64,000 nucleotides of DNA, taken from an uncultured Verrucomicrobiae bacterium. Its GTDB lineage: Bacteria > Verrucomicrobiota > Verrucomicrobiia > Limisphaerales > UBA1100. The position numbers and the translations under genes are program-made. Positions 56,107-63,462 of the stretch are shown piece after piece. The stretch is taken from contig CALKBX010000009.1 in assembly GCA_937775205.1 (NCBI GenBank), positions 124,001 to 188,000 of the forward strand, given 5' to 3'. Position 1 is the stretch's first letter; each line of letters begins with the position of its first letter. The notes under the pieces are model-generated. The model searched no databases and had not been told where the DNA came from. It saw nothing but the letters and a program-made list of their open reading frames with translations.

Positions 56107-56814
56107 ATGAAAAAAATCATCATTACCTTTTTGACCGCGACCCTTGCGCTAACAACCTTAGCGGACGAGAAGGGCCTTAAATCTATCTTTGACGGGAAAA
56201 CCCTCAAGGGCTGGAACGGAGATCCAAAATTCTGGAGCGTGAAGGATGGTGCCATTACCGGCCAGACCACCAAGGAAAACCCCACCAAGGGCAATACCTT
56301 TATTATTTGGGAAGCGGGCAAACTAAAGAATTTTGTGCTCGAGTTGGATTTCAAGATCGTAGCCGGTAATAGTGGCATCCAGTACCGCAGTTTCAAGAAG
56401 CCCGGCAACAATGATGGCTGGCGCATCGGAGGTTATCAGGCCGACTTTGCTGCTGGAGCCGGTGGCGACCGCTACTCAGGCATCTGTTACGGCGAAGGGT
56501 TCCGCGGTATCTTGTCCCTTAGAGGTGACCAAACGACTCTCACTAAAGAGGGAGGCAAGCTTAAGAAGACGATCAAGAAAATCGGAGATGCTGCCGCACT
56601 CGGCAAGCTGGTGAAGAAGGAGGACTGGAACACCTTCCGCATCGAGGCCAAGGATTTTCACCTCACCCATTACATTAATGGCGAGAAAATGACTGTGCTC
56701 ATCGACAACGACGAGAAAGTCCGCCGTGCCGAGGGTCTTTTAGCACTGCAGTTGCACCAAGGCCCACCGATGACCGTGCAGTTTCGCAATATCCGCGTAA
56801 AGAACCTTAAATAA
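56107..56814 (+). CDS. DUF1080 domain protein (3-keto-disaccharide hydrolase family), secreted
   Basis: The 235 residues have a signal peptide ending near residue 19 (LALTTLADE) and then the family opening 'IFDGKTLKGWNGDPKFWSVK', 'VLELDFKIVAGNSGIQYRS' and 'QLHQGPPMTVQFRNIRVK'. DUF1080 proteins have a concanavalin-like fold, and some cleave 3-keto-disaccharides. It is periplasmic or extracellular, and its pairing with a ketose-type isomerase fits a 3-keto-sugar route, which is inference. Confidence 0.85.
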   Translation: MKKIIITFLTATLALTTLADEKGLKSIFDGKTLKGWNGDPKFWSVKDGAITGQTTKENPTKGNTFIIWEAGKLKNFVLELDFKIVAGNSGIQYRSFKKPGNNDGWRIGGYQADFAAGAGGDRYSGICYGEGFRGILSLRGDQTTLTKEGGKLKKTIKKIGDAAALGKLVKKEDWNTFRIEAKDFHLTHYINGEKMTVLIDNDEKVRRAEGLLALQLHQGPPMTVQFRNIRVKNLK

Positions 56815-56857
56815 TTTTGTAAGGGCGACAAAAAAAATAATTCAAAAAGACAACACG

Positions 56858-59800
56858 ATGAAAAAGATTCTGACACTCGGCTTAATCCTTGGGCTATCGA
56901 TTGGCGTGATGGCCAAACCCAAAAAGGTTGTAATGATTGCCGGTGGCCCAAGTCACGGTGTGCTATCACACGAACATAACGCGGGGATTCTGCTTCTCGC
57001 CAAGTGCCTTAAGCAAGGCGCGAGCGAATTGGTGACTCCGGTCGTTGTGCTTAACGGTTGGCCCAAGGATGCCAGCGTTTTTGACGGTGTTGATGAGGTG
57101 GTGATCTATAGTGATGGAGGCGGTAGGCATCCTGCTCTAGGTGGCAAAAACCTCGAGACCCTTGGCAAGTTAATGGACAAGGGTGTCGGTTTCCTCACCA
57201 TTCACTACGCCGTGGAGCCCACCACCAACAAGGGTAATAAGGAATTCATCGCGTGGCAGGGCGGCTGTTTCGAAACACACTGGTCAGTGAACCCGCACTG
57301 GACCGCCAATTTCACGAAGTTTCCAAAGCACCCCATCACACAAGGAGTTAAGCCCTTCAAGGCGAATGATGAGTGGTATTTTCATATGCGCTTTGCGCCG
57401 GGGATGAAGGGCGTGACGCCGATTCTTTCCGACGTGGCCCCCAAGGAAACCATGAAGCGCGGCGACGGTGCTCACAGCGGCAATCCGGCTGTCCGAAAGA
57501 GCGTGGCGGCAGGTAACCCCCAGCATGTGGCCTGGGCGTTTGAGCGACCCAATGGCGGCCGAGGGTTTGGCTTCACCGGCGGACACAATCACCTCAATTG
57601 GGCCAACGACGATTTCCGCAAGACCGTTCTCAACGCCATCGTGTGGGTCGCCAAGGCGGAGGTGCCGAACGGTGGGGTGCCAAGCAAGTTGGTAGAAAAA
57701 GATTTATACGAAAACCTAGATAACAAGGGTCGTAAGCCTAAGCCAAAGAGCAATCCCGGCCCCAAGCCTTCCGGTAAGGTAACCGGCCCCAAGGCAGCAG
57801 CGGAATCGAAGTTGATCACCAAGAAAACTGGACCGGCCAAGCTGGAGGCGAATATCAAGGGCGCGAAGGAGTTGCATCTGGTGGTGACTGATGGGGGGAA
57901 TGGCTTTGCCTGTGATTGGGCTGACTGGGTCCACCCCACGCTCATCGATGAGGCGGGTATGCCGACAAAATTAACATCTTTAAAATGGAAGAGTGCCTCC
58001 AGTGGTTTTGGCTCCGTTCAATTGAACAAAAATTGCGACGGTAAGCCGTTGCGCGTTGGGGGTAAGTCCGTGGAATTCGGTCTCGGTACGCATGCCAATT
58101 CGATTGTCAGTTATACGCTTCCTAAAGGTCATAAGTATATGAAGTTTGTTTCCACCGTGGGTCTCGACAACGGCGGCACCGACCAAGGTGCCTGTGGCAA
58201 TGTGTCCAGCGTGAAGTTTCATGTGTTCACTCAACAGCCTAAGTTCGTCAAGGCGGCTTCAGGCGGCGGCCAATCGACAGGGGGAAGGAAGCCGGAAGAG
58301 GCAATAGAGAACCTCGATGTACATGAGGCATTGCAGGTGGAGGTGTTTGCTGCCGAGCCGATGATGCTCAGCCCATCAAATATCGACATCGACCATCGCG
58401 GACGTGTGTGGGTTTGCGAGGTGATCAACTATCGCCGACACAATGGTAAACGCCCCGAGGGTGACACCATTCTTATTCTTGAGGACACCAACGGGGATGG
58501 CAAAGCGGACTCGAAAAAGATTTTCTATCAGGGCCGCGATATCGATTCAGCCCATGGTGTGTGTGTGCTCAGTACGCCGGATGGTAAAAACACGCGTGTC
58601 ATTGTCAGCGCGCTGGACAAAGTGCAAGTGTTTACTGACGTGGATGGCGATGACAAGGCCGACAAAAAAGAGACGCTTTTTTCAGGTATTAGCGGTTCAC
58701 AGCATGACCATGGCATTCACCAGTTCATGTTCGGCCCGGATGGTAGGTTATATTTCAATTTTGGTAACAGCGGGAAACAGCTAAAGGATAAGGATGGTAA
58801 GCCGATTGTGGATCGTGTCGGAAATGAGGTAAATGACCGCCGCCAACCTTACCAGCAGGGGATGGTCTTCCGCTGTTATCTTGATGGCAGTGAGCTGGAG
58901 ACGTTGGGCTGGAATTTTCGAAATAACTGGATGGTTGCTGTCGATAGCTTTGGCACGATTTGGCAGAGCGACAATGATGATGATGGGAACCGAGGTGTGC
59001 GAATTAATTATGTGATGGAGTATGGTAACTACGGTTATCGGAATGAGCTTACTGGTGCCGGTTGGCGTTCCAAACGCACCAATATGGAGAAAACAGTGCC
59101 CGAACGGCATTGGCATCTTAATGATCCGGGTGTGATGCCCAACCTGCTTCTGACCGGTGCTGGCTCACCCACGGGCATATGTGTCTATGAAGGCGATCTT
59201 CTCCCTAAGGTTTTCCAGGGCCAAATGATTCACTGTGATGCCGGTCCCAGCATCGTTCGTTCCTATCCTGTAAAGCAAAGTGGTGCGGGCTACACTGCTG
59301 AAATCGTAAACATCCTTGATGGCGCGAAACGTGATAAGTGGTTCCGCCCATCCGATGTCAAGGTTGCGCCTGATGGCTCTTTAATCGTTGCTGACTGGTA
59401 CGATCCTGGAGTGGGTGGTCACAATATGCAGGATTTGGATCGCGGTCGTTTGTTCCGTGTTACTCCTAAAGGACATAAGGGTTATAAGCTTCCTAAGATC
59501 GATTTCAAAACTACTGAAGGCCTGATTGCTGCTCTGCAAAATCCGAACAACTCAGTGAGGCACGTTGCGTGGATGGAATTGCACAAACAGCAGAATGAGT
59601 CGAAACCGGCTCTATTAAAATTAGCAGCAGATAAGAATCCTCGGATGCGAGCTCGCTCTCTCTGGTTGCTTTCCCAGATTAAGGGAAATCAGCAGGCGAC
59701 GGTGGTGCTTGCTGCCAAGGACAAGGATGAAAATATTCGTGGGATGGCTTTACGTATTGCCCGCCAGCACAAGCTTGATGTTATTCCGCTTATTAGTGAA

Positions 59801-60193
59801 ATGTCCGGTGACGGGAGTGCGTTGGTTCGCCGCGAATGCCTGATTGCCCTTCGTCACAATGAGAGCAAGGAGGCTCCTCATATTTGGGCGATGCTCGCCA
59901 ATGCACACGACGGCAAGGACCGCTGGTATCTCGAAGCCCTCGGCCTTGCCGCTGATAAGCAGGAGAACAAGTTCTTCGACAATTGGGTGGCAGGTGCCAA
60001 GCTCAATACTGCTGCTGCTCGCGACATCATCTGGCGTAACCGTGGGACTCATGGAGCAAAGCATATTGCCGATATCATTCTTGATAAGAAAACCACCGAA
60101 GAAGAAAAACCGCGCTACCTGCGGGCGCTGGACTTCATTCCCAAGAGCAAAGAGAAGGATGATGCGCTCGCCCGCATTGCGCTGGGTTTGTAG
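56858..60193 (+). CDS. Secreted multidomain protein: ThuA-like, NPCBM, sorbosone-dehydrogenase-like propeller, HEAT
   Basis: The 1111-residue protein has a signal peptide (1-19) and a ThuA-like domain (about 22-268: 'KVVMIAGGPSHGVLSHEHN', 'FLTIHYAVEP', 'GFGFTGGHNHLNWANDDFR'). An NPCBM carbohydrate-binding domain follows (about 315-460: 'VEFGLGTHANSIVSYTLP'), then a PVC-type beta-propeller (about 485-870: 'VFAAEPMMLSPSNIDIDHRG', 'TNGDGKADSKKIFYQG', 'VAPDGSLIVADWYDPGVGG') and HEAT repeats (880-1110). Proteins of this type often end in a CxxCH heme domain; here that is missing and is found in the next gene. Likely a periplasmic sugar dehydrogenase or binding protein. Confidence 0.88.
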   Translation: MKKILTLGLILGLSIGVMAKPKKVVMIAGGPSHGVLSHEHNAGILLLAKCLKQGASELVTPVVVLNGWPKDASVFDGVDEVVIYSDGGGRHPALGGKNLETLGKLMDKGVGFLTIHYAVEPTTNKGNKEFIAWQGGCFETHWSVNPHWTANFTKFPKHPITQGVKPFKANDEWYFHMRFAPGMKGVTPILSDVAPKETMKRGDGAHSGNPAVRKSVAAGNPQHVAWAFERPNGGRGFGFTGGHNHLNWANDDFRKTVLNAIVWVAKAEVPNGGVPSKLVEKDLYENLDNKGRKPKPKSNPGPKPSGKVTGPKAAAESKLITKKTGPAKLEANIKGAKELHLVVTDGGNGFACDWADWVHPTLIDEAGMPTKLTSLKWKSASSGFGSVQLNKNCDGKPLRVGGKSVEFGLGTHANSIVSYTLPKGHKYMKFVSTVGLDNGGTDQGACGNVSSVKFHVFTQQPKFVKAASGGGQSTGGRKPEEAIENLDVHEALQVEVFAAEPMMLSPSNIDIDHRGRVWVCEVINYRRHNGKRPEGDTILILEDTNGDGKADSKKIFYQGRDIDSAHGVCVLSTPDGKNTRVIVSALDKVQVFTDVDGDDKADKKETLFSGISGSQHDHGIHQFMFGPDGRLYFNFGNSGKQLKDKDGKPIVDRVGNEVNDRRQPYQQGMVFRCYLDGSELETLGWNFRNNWMVAVDSFGTIWQSDNDDDGNRGVRINYVMEYGNYGYRNELTGAGWRSKRTNMEKTVPERHWHLNDPGVMPNLLLTGAGSPTGICVYEGDLLPKVFQGQMIHCDAGPSIVRSYPVKQSGAGYTAEIVNILDGAKRDKWFRPSDVKVAPDGSLIVADWYDPGVGGHNMQDLDRGRLFRVTPKGHKGYKLPKIDFKTTEGLIAALQNPNNSVRHVAWMELHKQQNESKPALLKLAADKNPRMRARSLWLLSQIKGNQQATVVLAAKDKDENIRGMALRIARQHKLDVIPLISEMSGDGSALVRRECLIALRHNESKEAPHIWAMLANAHDGKDRWYLEALGLAADKQENKFFDNWVAGAKLNTAAARDIIWRNRGTHGAKHIADIILDKKTTEEEKPRYLRALDFIPKSKEKDDALARIALGL

Positions 60194-60203
60194 CGCATTT
60201 TTC

Positions 60204-60251
60204 AGACACGGATTTCACGGATGACCACGGATTGGGTTCTAATCTGTGTCT
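60204..60251 (+). terminator. Hairpin and T-rich tail after the ThuA/propeller gene
   Basis: AGACACGGATT (60204-60214) pairs with AATCTGTGTCT (60241-60251; one G-U pair), followed by TTCATTTTT. The 26-base loop contains further CACGGAT copies. It could be a partial terminator within the operon, or a mobile intergenic repeat. Confidence 0.4.
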
Positions 60252-60284
60252 TTCATTTTTAACACGCTCCGCTAGAATGTCCGA

Positions 60285-61391
60285 GTGAAACTGTTCATCG
60301 CCATTTTATTTTTGGCCGGCAATCTATCTGCTGCAAACCCTTTGTCGCCGGAGCAGGTGAATACGTTGATTGGGGCGTTGGGGCGGTTGGATTCGGCTTT
60401 GGTGAATTCCAATCCCGCGCTCAAGGAGCGATTGGGGCAAGTGCTCGATGCGGTGCGGGGTGAGGCGCGCTCGGTGGCGTTGATTAAAAAATTTCAAGTG
60501 AAAGGCCGCGAGTCGGATTTGCTGTCGGTGGCGGTGATGCATCCCAATGACCCCGCCGGTGTGGAGGCAATGGGAATGGTGTTGGCGGGTGATGGAAAAA
60601 AAGCGGTGATCGCCTTGCTCATCGGCAAAAACGCCCAACAAGCCGCCGCCGTGGCCAAGGCGTTGGGGAACAGCAATAACCCAACCGTCATCCCGATGCT
60701 TGCACCATTGGTGGTGGATATCACGTTGCACGCTAATGTGCGCAAGGAGGCGGTGAAGGGTTTGGTGAATTATGAGGCGGGCGCGAAGCATTTGTTGAGC
60801 TTGGCGAAGGATGGGAAGTTGCCGCAAAACGCGAAGTTCACCGCGAGTCTTGCGTTGAGCACGGTGCGTTGGCCGGCGATTAAAGCGGAGGCGGCGAAGG
60901 TGTTGCCATCGCCTTTTGGTGCGAATGCGAAACCGTTGCCGCCGGTCGCAGAGTTGGCGAAACATAAAGGCAACATCGCCAAGGGGGCGAAGATTTATTT
61001 GCGCGAAGCGGTGCAATGCGCGCGTTGTCATAAAGTGGGCGATGCAGGCATCGAAGTGGGTCCGGCGCTGACGGAGATTGGCGATAAGTTGCCGAAAGAG
61101 GAATTGTATGCGGCGATCCTCGATCCGAGCGCGGGGATTTCTTTCGGCTACGAGGCGTGGCTGGTGACAATGAAAGACGGCAACGCCGCGTTCGGCATCA
61201 TCGAAAGTGAAACGGACGATGAGATTTCCGTAAAAGGCCCGACCGGCGCGGTGACCAAACACGCGAAGGCAAACATCAAAAGCCGCGCTCAACAGCCTGT
61301 TTCGTTAATGCCGCCAGGATTGCATTTGACGATGAAGGAGGCGGAGTTGGTGGACTTGATTGAGTATTTGGCTTCGTTGAAGAAAAGGTAG
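60285..61391 (+). CDS. Secreted HEAT-repeat cytochrome c (PVC-type CxxCH protein)
   Basis: The start is GTG 60285, followed by a signal peptide (LFIAILFLAGNLSAA). Residues 25-215 are helical, HEAT-like ('NVRKEAVKGLVNYEAGAKHL'). Residues 230-365 are a monoheme cytochrome domain with 'VQCARCHKVGDAGIEVGPAL' (CARCH) and a late 'SLMPPGLHLTMKEAELVDLI' supplying the probable Met ligand. It likely accepts electrons from the upstream propeller protein, restoring in two genes what relatives carry in one. It is the last gene of the catabolic unit. Confidence 0.87.
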   Translation: MKLFIAILFLAGNLSAANPLSPEQVNTLIGALGRLDSALVNSNPALKERLGQVLDAVRGEARSVALIKKFQVKGRESDLLSVAVMHPNDPAGVEAMGMVLAGDGKKAVIALLIGKNAQQAAAVAKALGNSNNPTVIPMLAPLVVDITLHANVRKEAVKGLVNYEAGAKHLLSLAKDGKLPQNAKFTASLALSTVRWPAIKAEAAKVLPSPFGANAKPLPPVAELAKHKGNIAKGAKIYLREAVQCARCHKVGDAGIEVGPALTEIGDKLPKEELYAAILDPSAGISFGYEAWLVTMKDGNAAFGIIESETDDEISVKGPTGAVTKHAKANIKSRAQQPVSLMPPGLHLTMKEAELVDLIEYLASLKKR

Positions 61392-61436
61392 GGCGTGCTC
61401 TCCGAGCGCGCCGTGGCGGTTTCGGAGAAACCGCCC
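61388..61436 (+). repeat. Double-hairpin REP-like element overlapping a stop codon
   Basis: GTAGGGCG at 61388-61395 contains the stop codon (TAG 61389-61391) of the cytochrome gene. It is followed by hairpin GGCGTGCTC-TCC-GAGCGCGCC and by a perfect hairpin GGCGGTTTC-GGA-GAAACCGCC (61415-61435). The element fills the gap between convergent genes and could stop transcription from both sides. Confidence 0.6.
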
Positions 61437-61441
61437 TCCCC

Positions 61442-61780
61442 TCACCCCGGTGGCCAAGCCATCGATCGACCACCTAAAATATGCAGGTGCAAATGGGGGA
61501 CACTTTCGCCTCCGTCTTTGCCGTTGTTGATGACTAGGCGGAATCCGTTTTCGTGCAGGCCGAGGTCGGCGGCGATTTCGCGTGCTTTCAAAAGTAGATG
61601 CCCGAGGACTTGATGGTCTTCGGGCTCGGCTTCGGCGATGCGGGGGATTGGCTTTTTTGGTATCACCAACACGTGCACGGGGGCTTGCGGGTTGATGTCG
61701 TTGAAGGCGAGGACGAGGTCGTCTTCGTAGACGATGTCGGCGGGGATTTCGCGGGCGATGATTTTCTCGAACAACGTCAT
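61442..61780 (-). CDS. HIT (histidine triad) family nucleotide hydrolase
   Basis: The 112-residue protein starts '[20 protein letters not shown]', has '[20 protein letters not shown]' and the triad motif '[13 protein letters not shown]' (H-x-H-x-H). It is the HINT/HinT type, a purine phosphoramidase or dinucleoside hydrolase. Its ATG overlaps the upstream gene's stop by one base (both at 61780). It is the third gene of the nrdR operon. Confidence 0.93.
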   Translation of the reverse strand: MTLFEKIIAREIPADIVYEDDLVLAFNDINPQAPVHVLVIPKKPIPRIAEAEPEDHQVLGHLLLKAREIAADLGLHENGFRLVINNGKDGGESVPHLHLHILGGRSMAWPPG

Positions 61781-62340
61781 CACACAATCATCAGCGTGAG
61801 CTTGGCTTGCTGCTGATGCTTGGAAACGATGTGGCGGAGATAATCGACGATTTGATCGTTGAGCTTCTGGCAGCGCGGGCTCCACTTTTTGGCGCCGGTG
61901 AGTTTTTTGACCGCTTCGCGCAGACCCTTCACGCGGAGCAGCTCAGGTTTGCCGTGGAGGTCGGCGTGGATTTGGTCGCGCAGTGTGCAAAAGAAAACCA
62001 TCTCCAATCCTTCGCCGGCTTGATGGGCGAGGTCGTGCAAATTTGTTTCGGCGGCGTCATCGGTGATTTCGTCATCGGCATCGGCGGCCATCACTTTGAA
62101 ACCGAACCCGCGCAGGATGCGTTCCAGTGCGAGAGTGAATTCACCAACGGAAACGGAGTTGCGATTGAGGTCCACCTTGAAATGATACAGCACCGCCTCG
62201 GCGGCCTCGGTGACGAGCATGGGTTCCAACTCGTCTGCGGCGTCGCCGAGGAGTTCGACGGTGACGTCCTGCGCGGAGCATGGGATGGCTTCGCCATCGG
62301 AGGTTTCAAAAACCAGGCAGTCGGTATGTAGCTGAATCAT
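61780..62340 (-). CDS. Conserved-looking hypothetical protein between nrdR and the HIT gene
   Basis: The 186-residue soluble protein has no signal peptide or membrane segment and no family I recognise. It starts '[20 protein letters not shown]' and has an acidic middle ([16 protein letters not shown]) and a helical C-terminal half with '[20 protein letters not shown]'. It overlaps the 3' end of nrdR by 35 bases and is coupled to the HIT gene, so it belongs to the nrdR operon. No function can be given. Confidence 0.75.
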   Translation of the reverse strand: MIQLHTDCLVFETSDGEAIPCSAQDVTVELLGDAADELEPMLVTEAAEAVLYHFKVDLNRNSVSVGEFTLALERILRGFGFKVMAADADDEITDDAAETNLHDLAHQAGEGLEMVFFCTLRDQIHADLHGKPELLRVKGLREAVKKLTGAKKWSPRCQKLNDQIVDYLRHIVSKHQQQAKLTLMIV

Positions 62341-62791
62341 GCTTTGTCTCGAGTTTCTTCACGGCTTGGACGAAGTCATCGGCTTCCTCAAAGCGTCGGT
62401 ACACGCTCGCGTATCTCACATAGGCTACTTGGTCGATTTCGCGGAGGCCGTTCATCACCGCCTCGCCAATCGCCATGCCGGGCACCTCTTCGGAGTATTC
62501 TTCCGAGATCGAATCATAAATCCCCTGCGTGAGGTTCTCAATGACCTGTTGACTGATGGGGCGTTTTTGGCAGGCCTTGGAAATACCCGAGAGCAGTTTG
62601 TCCCGCGCAAATTCCTCACGACGCCCATCCCGTTTCACCACCATGAGTCGTTGGTGCTCAATCTGCTCGTAGGTGGTGAACCGATGCGTGCACTGGGCAC
62701 ACTCGCGGCGACGGCGAATAATTGCCCCCTCCTTGGACGAGCGCGAATCAATCACCTTGTCCTCAATACATTCGCACTTAGGACAGCGCAT
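62306..62791 (-). CDS. nrdR: Transcriptional repressor NrdR
   Basis: The 161-residue protein has the zinc ribbon 'MRCPKCECIEDKVIDSR' and 'RRRRECAQCTHRFTTYEQIE' (two CxxC pairs), then an ATP-cone domain ('LMVVKRDGRREEFARDKLL') and the typical 'VAYVRYASVYRRFEEADDF'. NrdR represses ribonucleotide reductase genes in response to dATP/ATP. A palindrome resembling an NrdR box is upstream. The length is slightly above the usual 150. Confidence 0.96.
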   Translation of the reverse strand: MRCPKCECIEDKVIDSRSSKEGAIIRRRRECAQCTHRFTTYEQIEHQRLMVVKRDGRREEFARDKLLSGISKACQKRPISQQVIENLTQGIYDSISEEYSEEVPGMAIGEAVMNGLREIDQVAYVRYASVYRRFEEADDFVQAVKKLETKHDSATYRLPGF

Positions 62792-62822
62792 CAGTCAAAT
62801 ATCCAAACCTCCTTGGCAGAAA

Positions 62823-62839
62823 GGCCACATGTAGTGGCC
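62823..62839 (-). promoter_or_regulatory. Perfect 6-bp inverted repeat upstream of nrdR
   Basis: GGCCAC-ATGTA-GTGGCC lies 32-48 bp upstream of the nrdR start. It is short and may be an operator or a leader hairpin. Confidence 0.35.
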
Positions 62840-62853
62840 ACCGAAGAATTACC

Positions 62854-62869
62854 ACACAGCCACTTGTGT
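62854..62869. promoter_or_regulatory. Possible NrdR box (16-bp palindrome)
   Basis: The 16-base ACACAGCCACTTGTGT has the length and the outer half-sites (ACACA...TTGTGT) of the NrdR box consensus acaCwAtATaTwGtgt, but a GC-rich centre. It lies 63-78 bp upstream of nrdR and between it and dciA. Only one box is seen, while regulated promoters usually have two. Confidence 0.3.
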
Positions 62870-63050
62870 GGTCAAGCCTTCAAGCGTTGCCTCTTATTAA
62901 CAGCACGTTGATTTGTTCGCATCTATTCACGGTTTGCTCCCGTGAAGTTCGCATCGAATTGGCAATCACAAGTTTGAATAACGTGAGCTTCGTGGAGAAA
63001 CATTTTTGGCCGACACTCGGCGCGTTGTGCAAGCCAAACAAACTCAAGCG

Positions 63051-63431
63051 ATGAGCGCGTCACCGCCCACTCGGGCGGCGCAGCGCGTGCTCGCCGCGTG
63101 GCGGGGCATCGATCTCACCGAGCAGGAACGCGCCCGCGCCGACCGCGCGCGATCCGCTGGCAACCTGATGCCCACGTTGCTAAAACGGCTGGGGCTCGAT
63201 CAACGCCGTCGCGAGGCGGAGGTTGCCAAGGTTTGGCATAACCTCATCGATCCCGTCGTGACCGCGCACGCACAGCCCGCCGGTATTCACAAGGGCACGC
63301 TCTTTGTGAATGTGGACAGCAACGTGTGGCTCAGCGAAATTGTGCGCTACCGTCGGCACGAAATTTTACAGCGACTGCAACACGCCTTCGGCCCAGACTT
63401 CATCGCGCGCATTTCGTTCCGTGTCGGGTAG
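63051..63431 (+). CDS. dciA: DciA/DUF721 family protein
   Basis: The 126-residue protein (ATG 63051; a TTG at 63006 would add 15 residues) has the DUF721 core 'EAEVAKVWHNLIDPVVTAHA' and 'GTLFVNVDSNVWLSEIVRYR' with 'EILQRLQHAFGPDFIARISF'. DciA recruits the replicative helicase in bacteria lacking DnaC. Divergent from nrdR with a 259-bp gap. Its stop lies inside a palindrome shared with the convergent neighbour. Confidence 0.82.
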   Translation: MSASPPTRAAQRVLAAWRGIDLTEQERARADRARSAGNLMPTLLKRLGLDQRRREAEVAKVWHNLIDPVVTAHAQPAGIHKGTLFVNVDSNVWLSEIVRYRRHEILQRLQHAFGPDFIARISFRVG

Positions 63432-63462
63432 GGCGCGGCTTTTTGATTAAGGCTCGCCCTAC
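63428..63462. terminator. Palindrome shared by two convergent stop codons
   Basis: GTAGGGCG (63428-63435) pairs with CGCCCTAC (63455-63462). The stop of dciA (63429-63431) and the stop of the minus-strand SDR gene (63459-63461) are both inside the stem. A T-run (63440-63444) lies in the loop. It may act as a bidirectional terminator. Confidence 0.5.

Noticed and set aside
60324-61292. 322-codon minus-strand frame
   Set aside because: It is antisense to the cytochrome gene and shows only low-complexity His/Arg-rich sequence.
62866-63054. 62-codon plus-strand frame before dciA
   Set aside because: It has no conserved features, lies over the regulatory palindrome and would overlap the dciA start.
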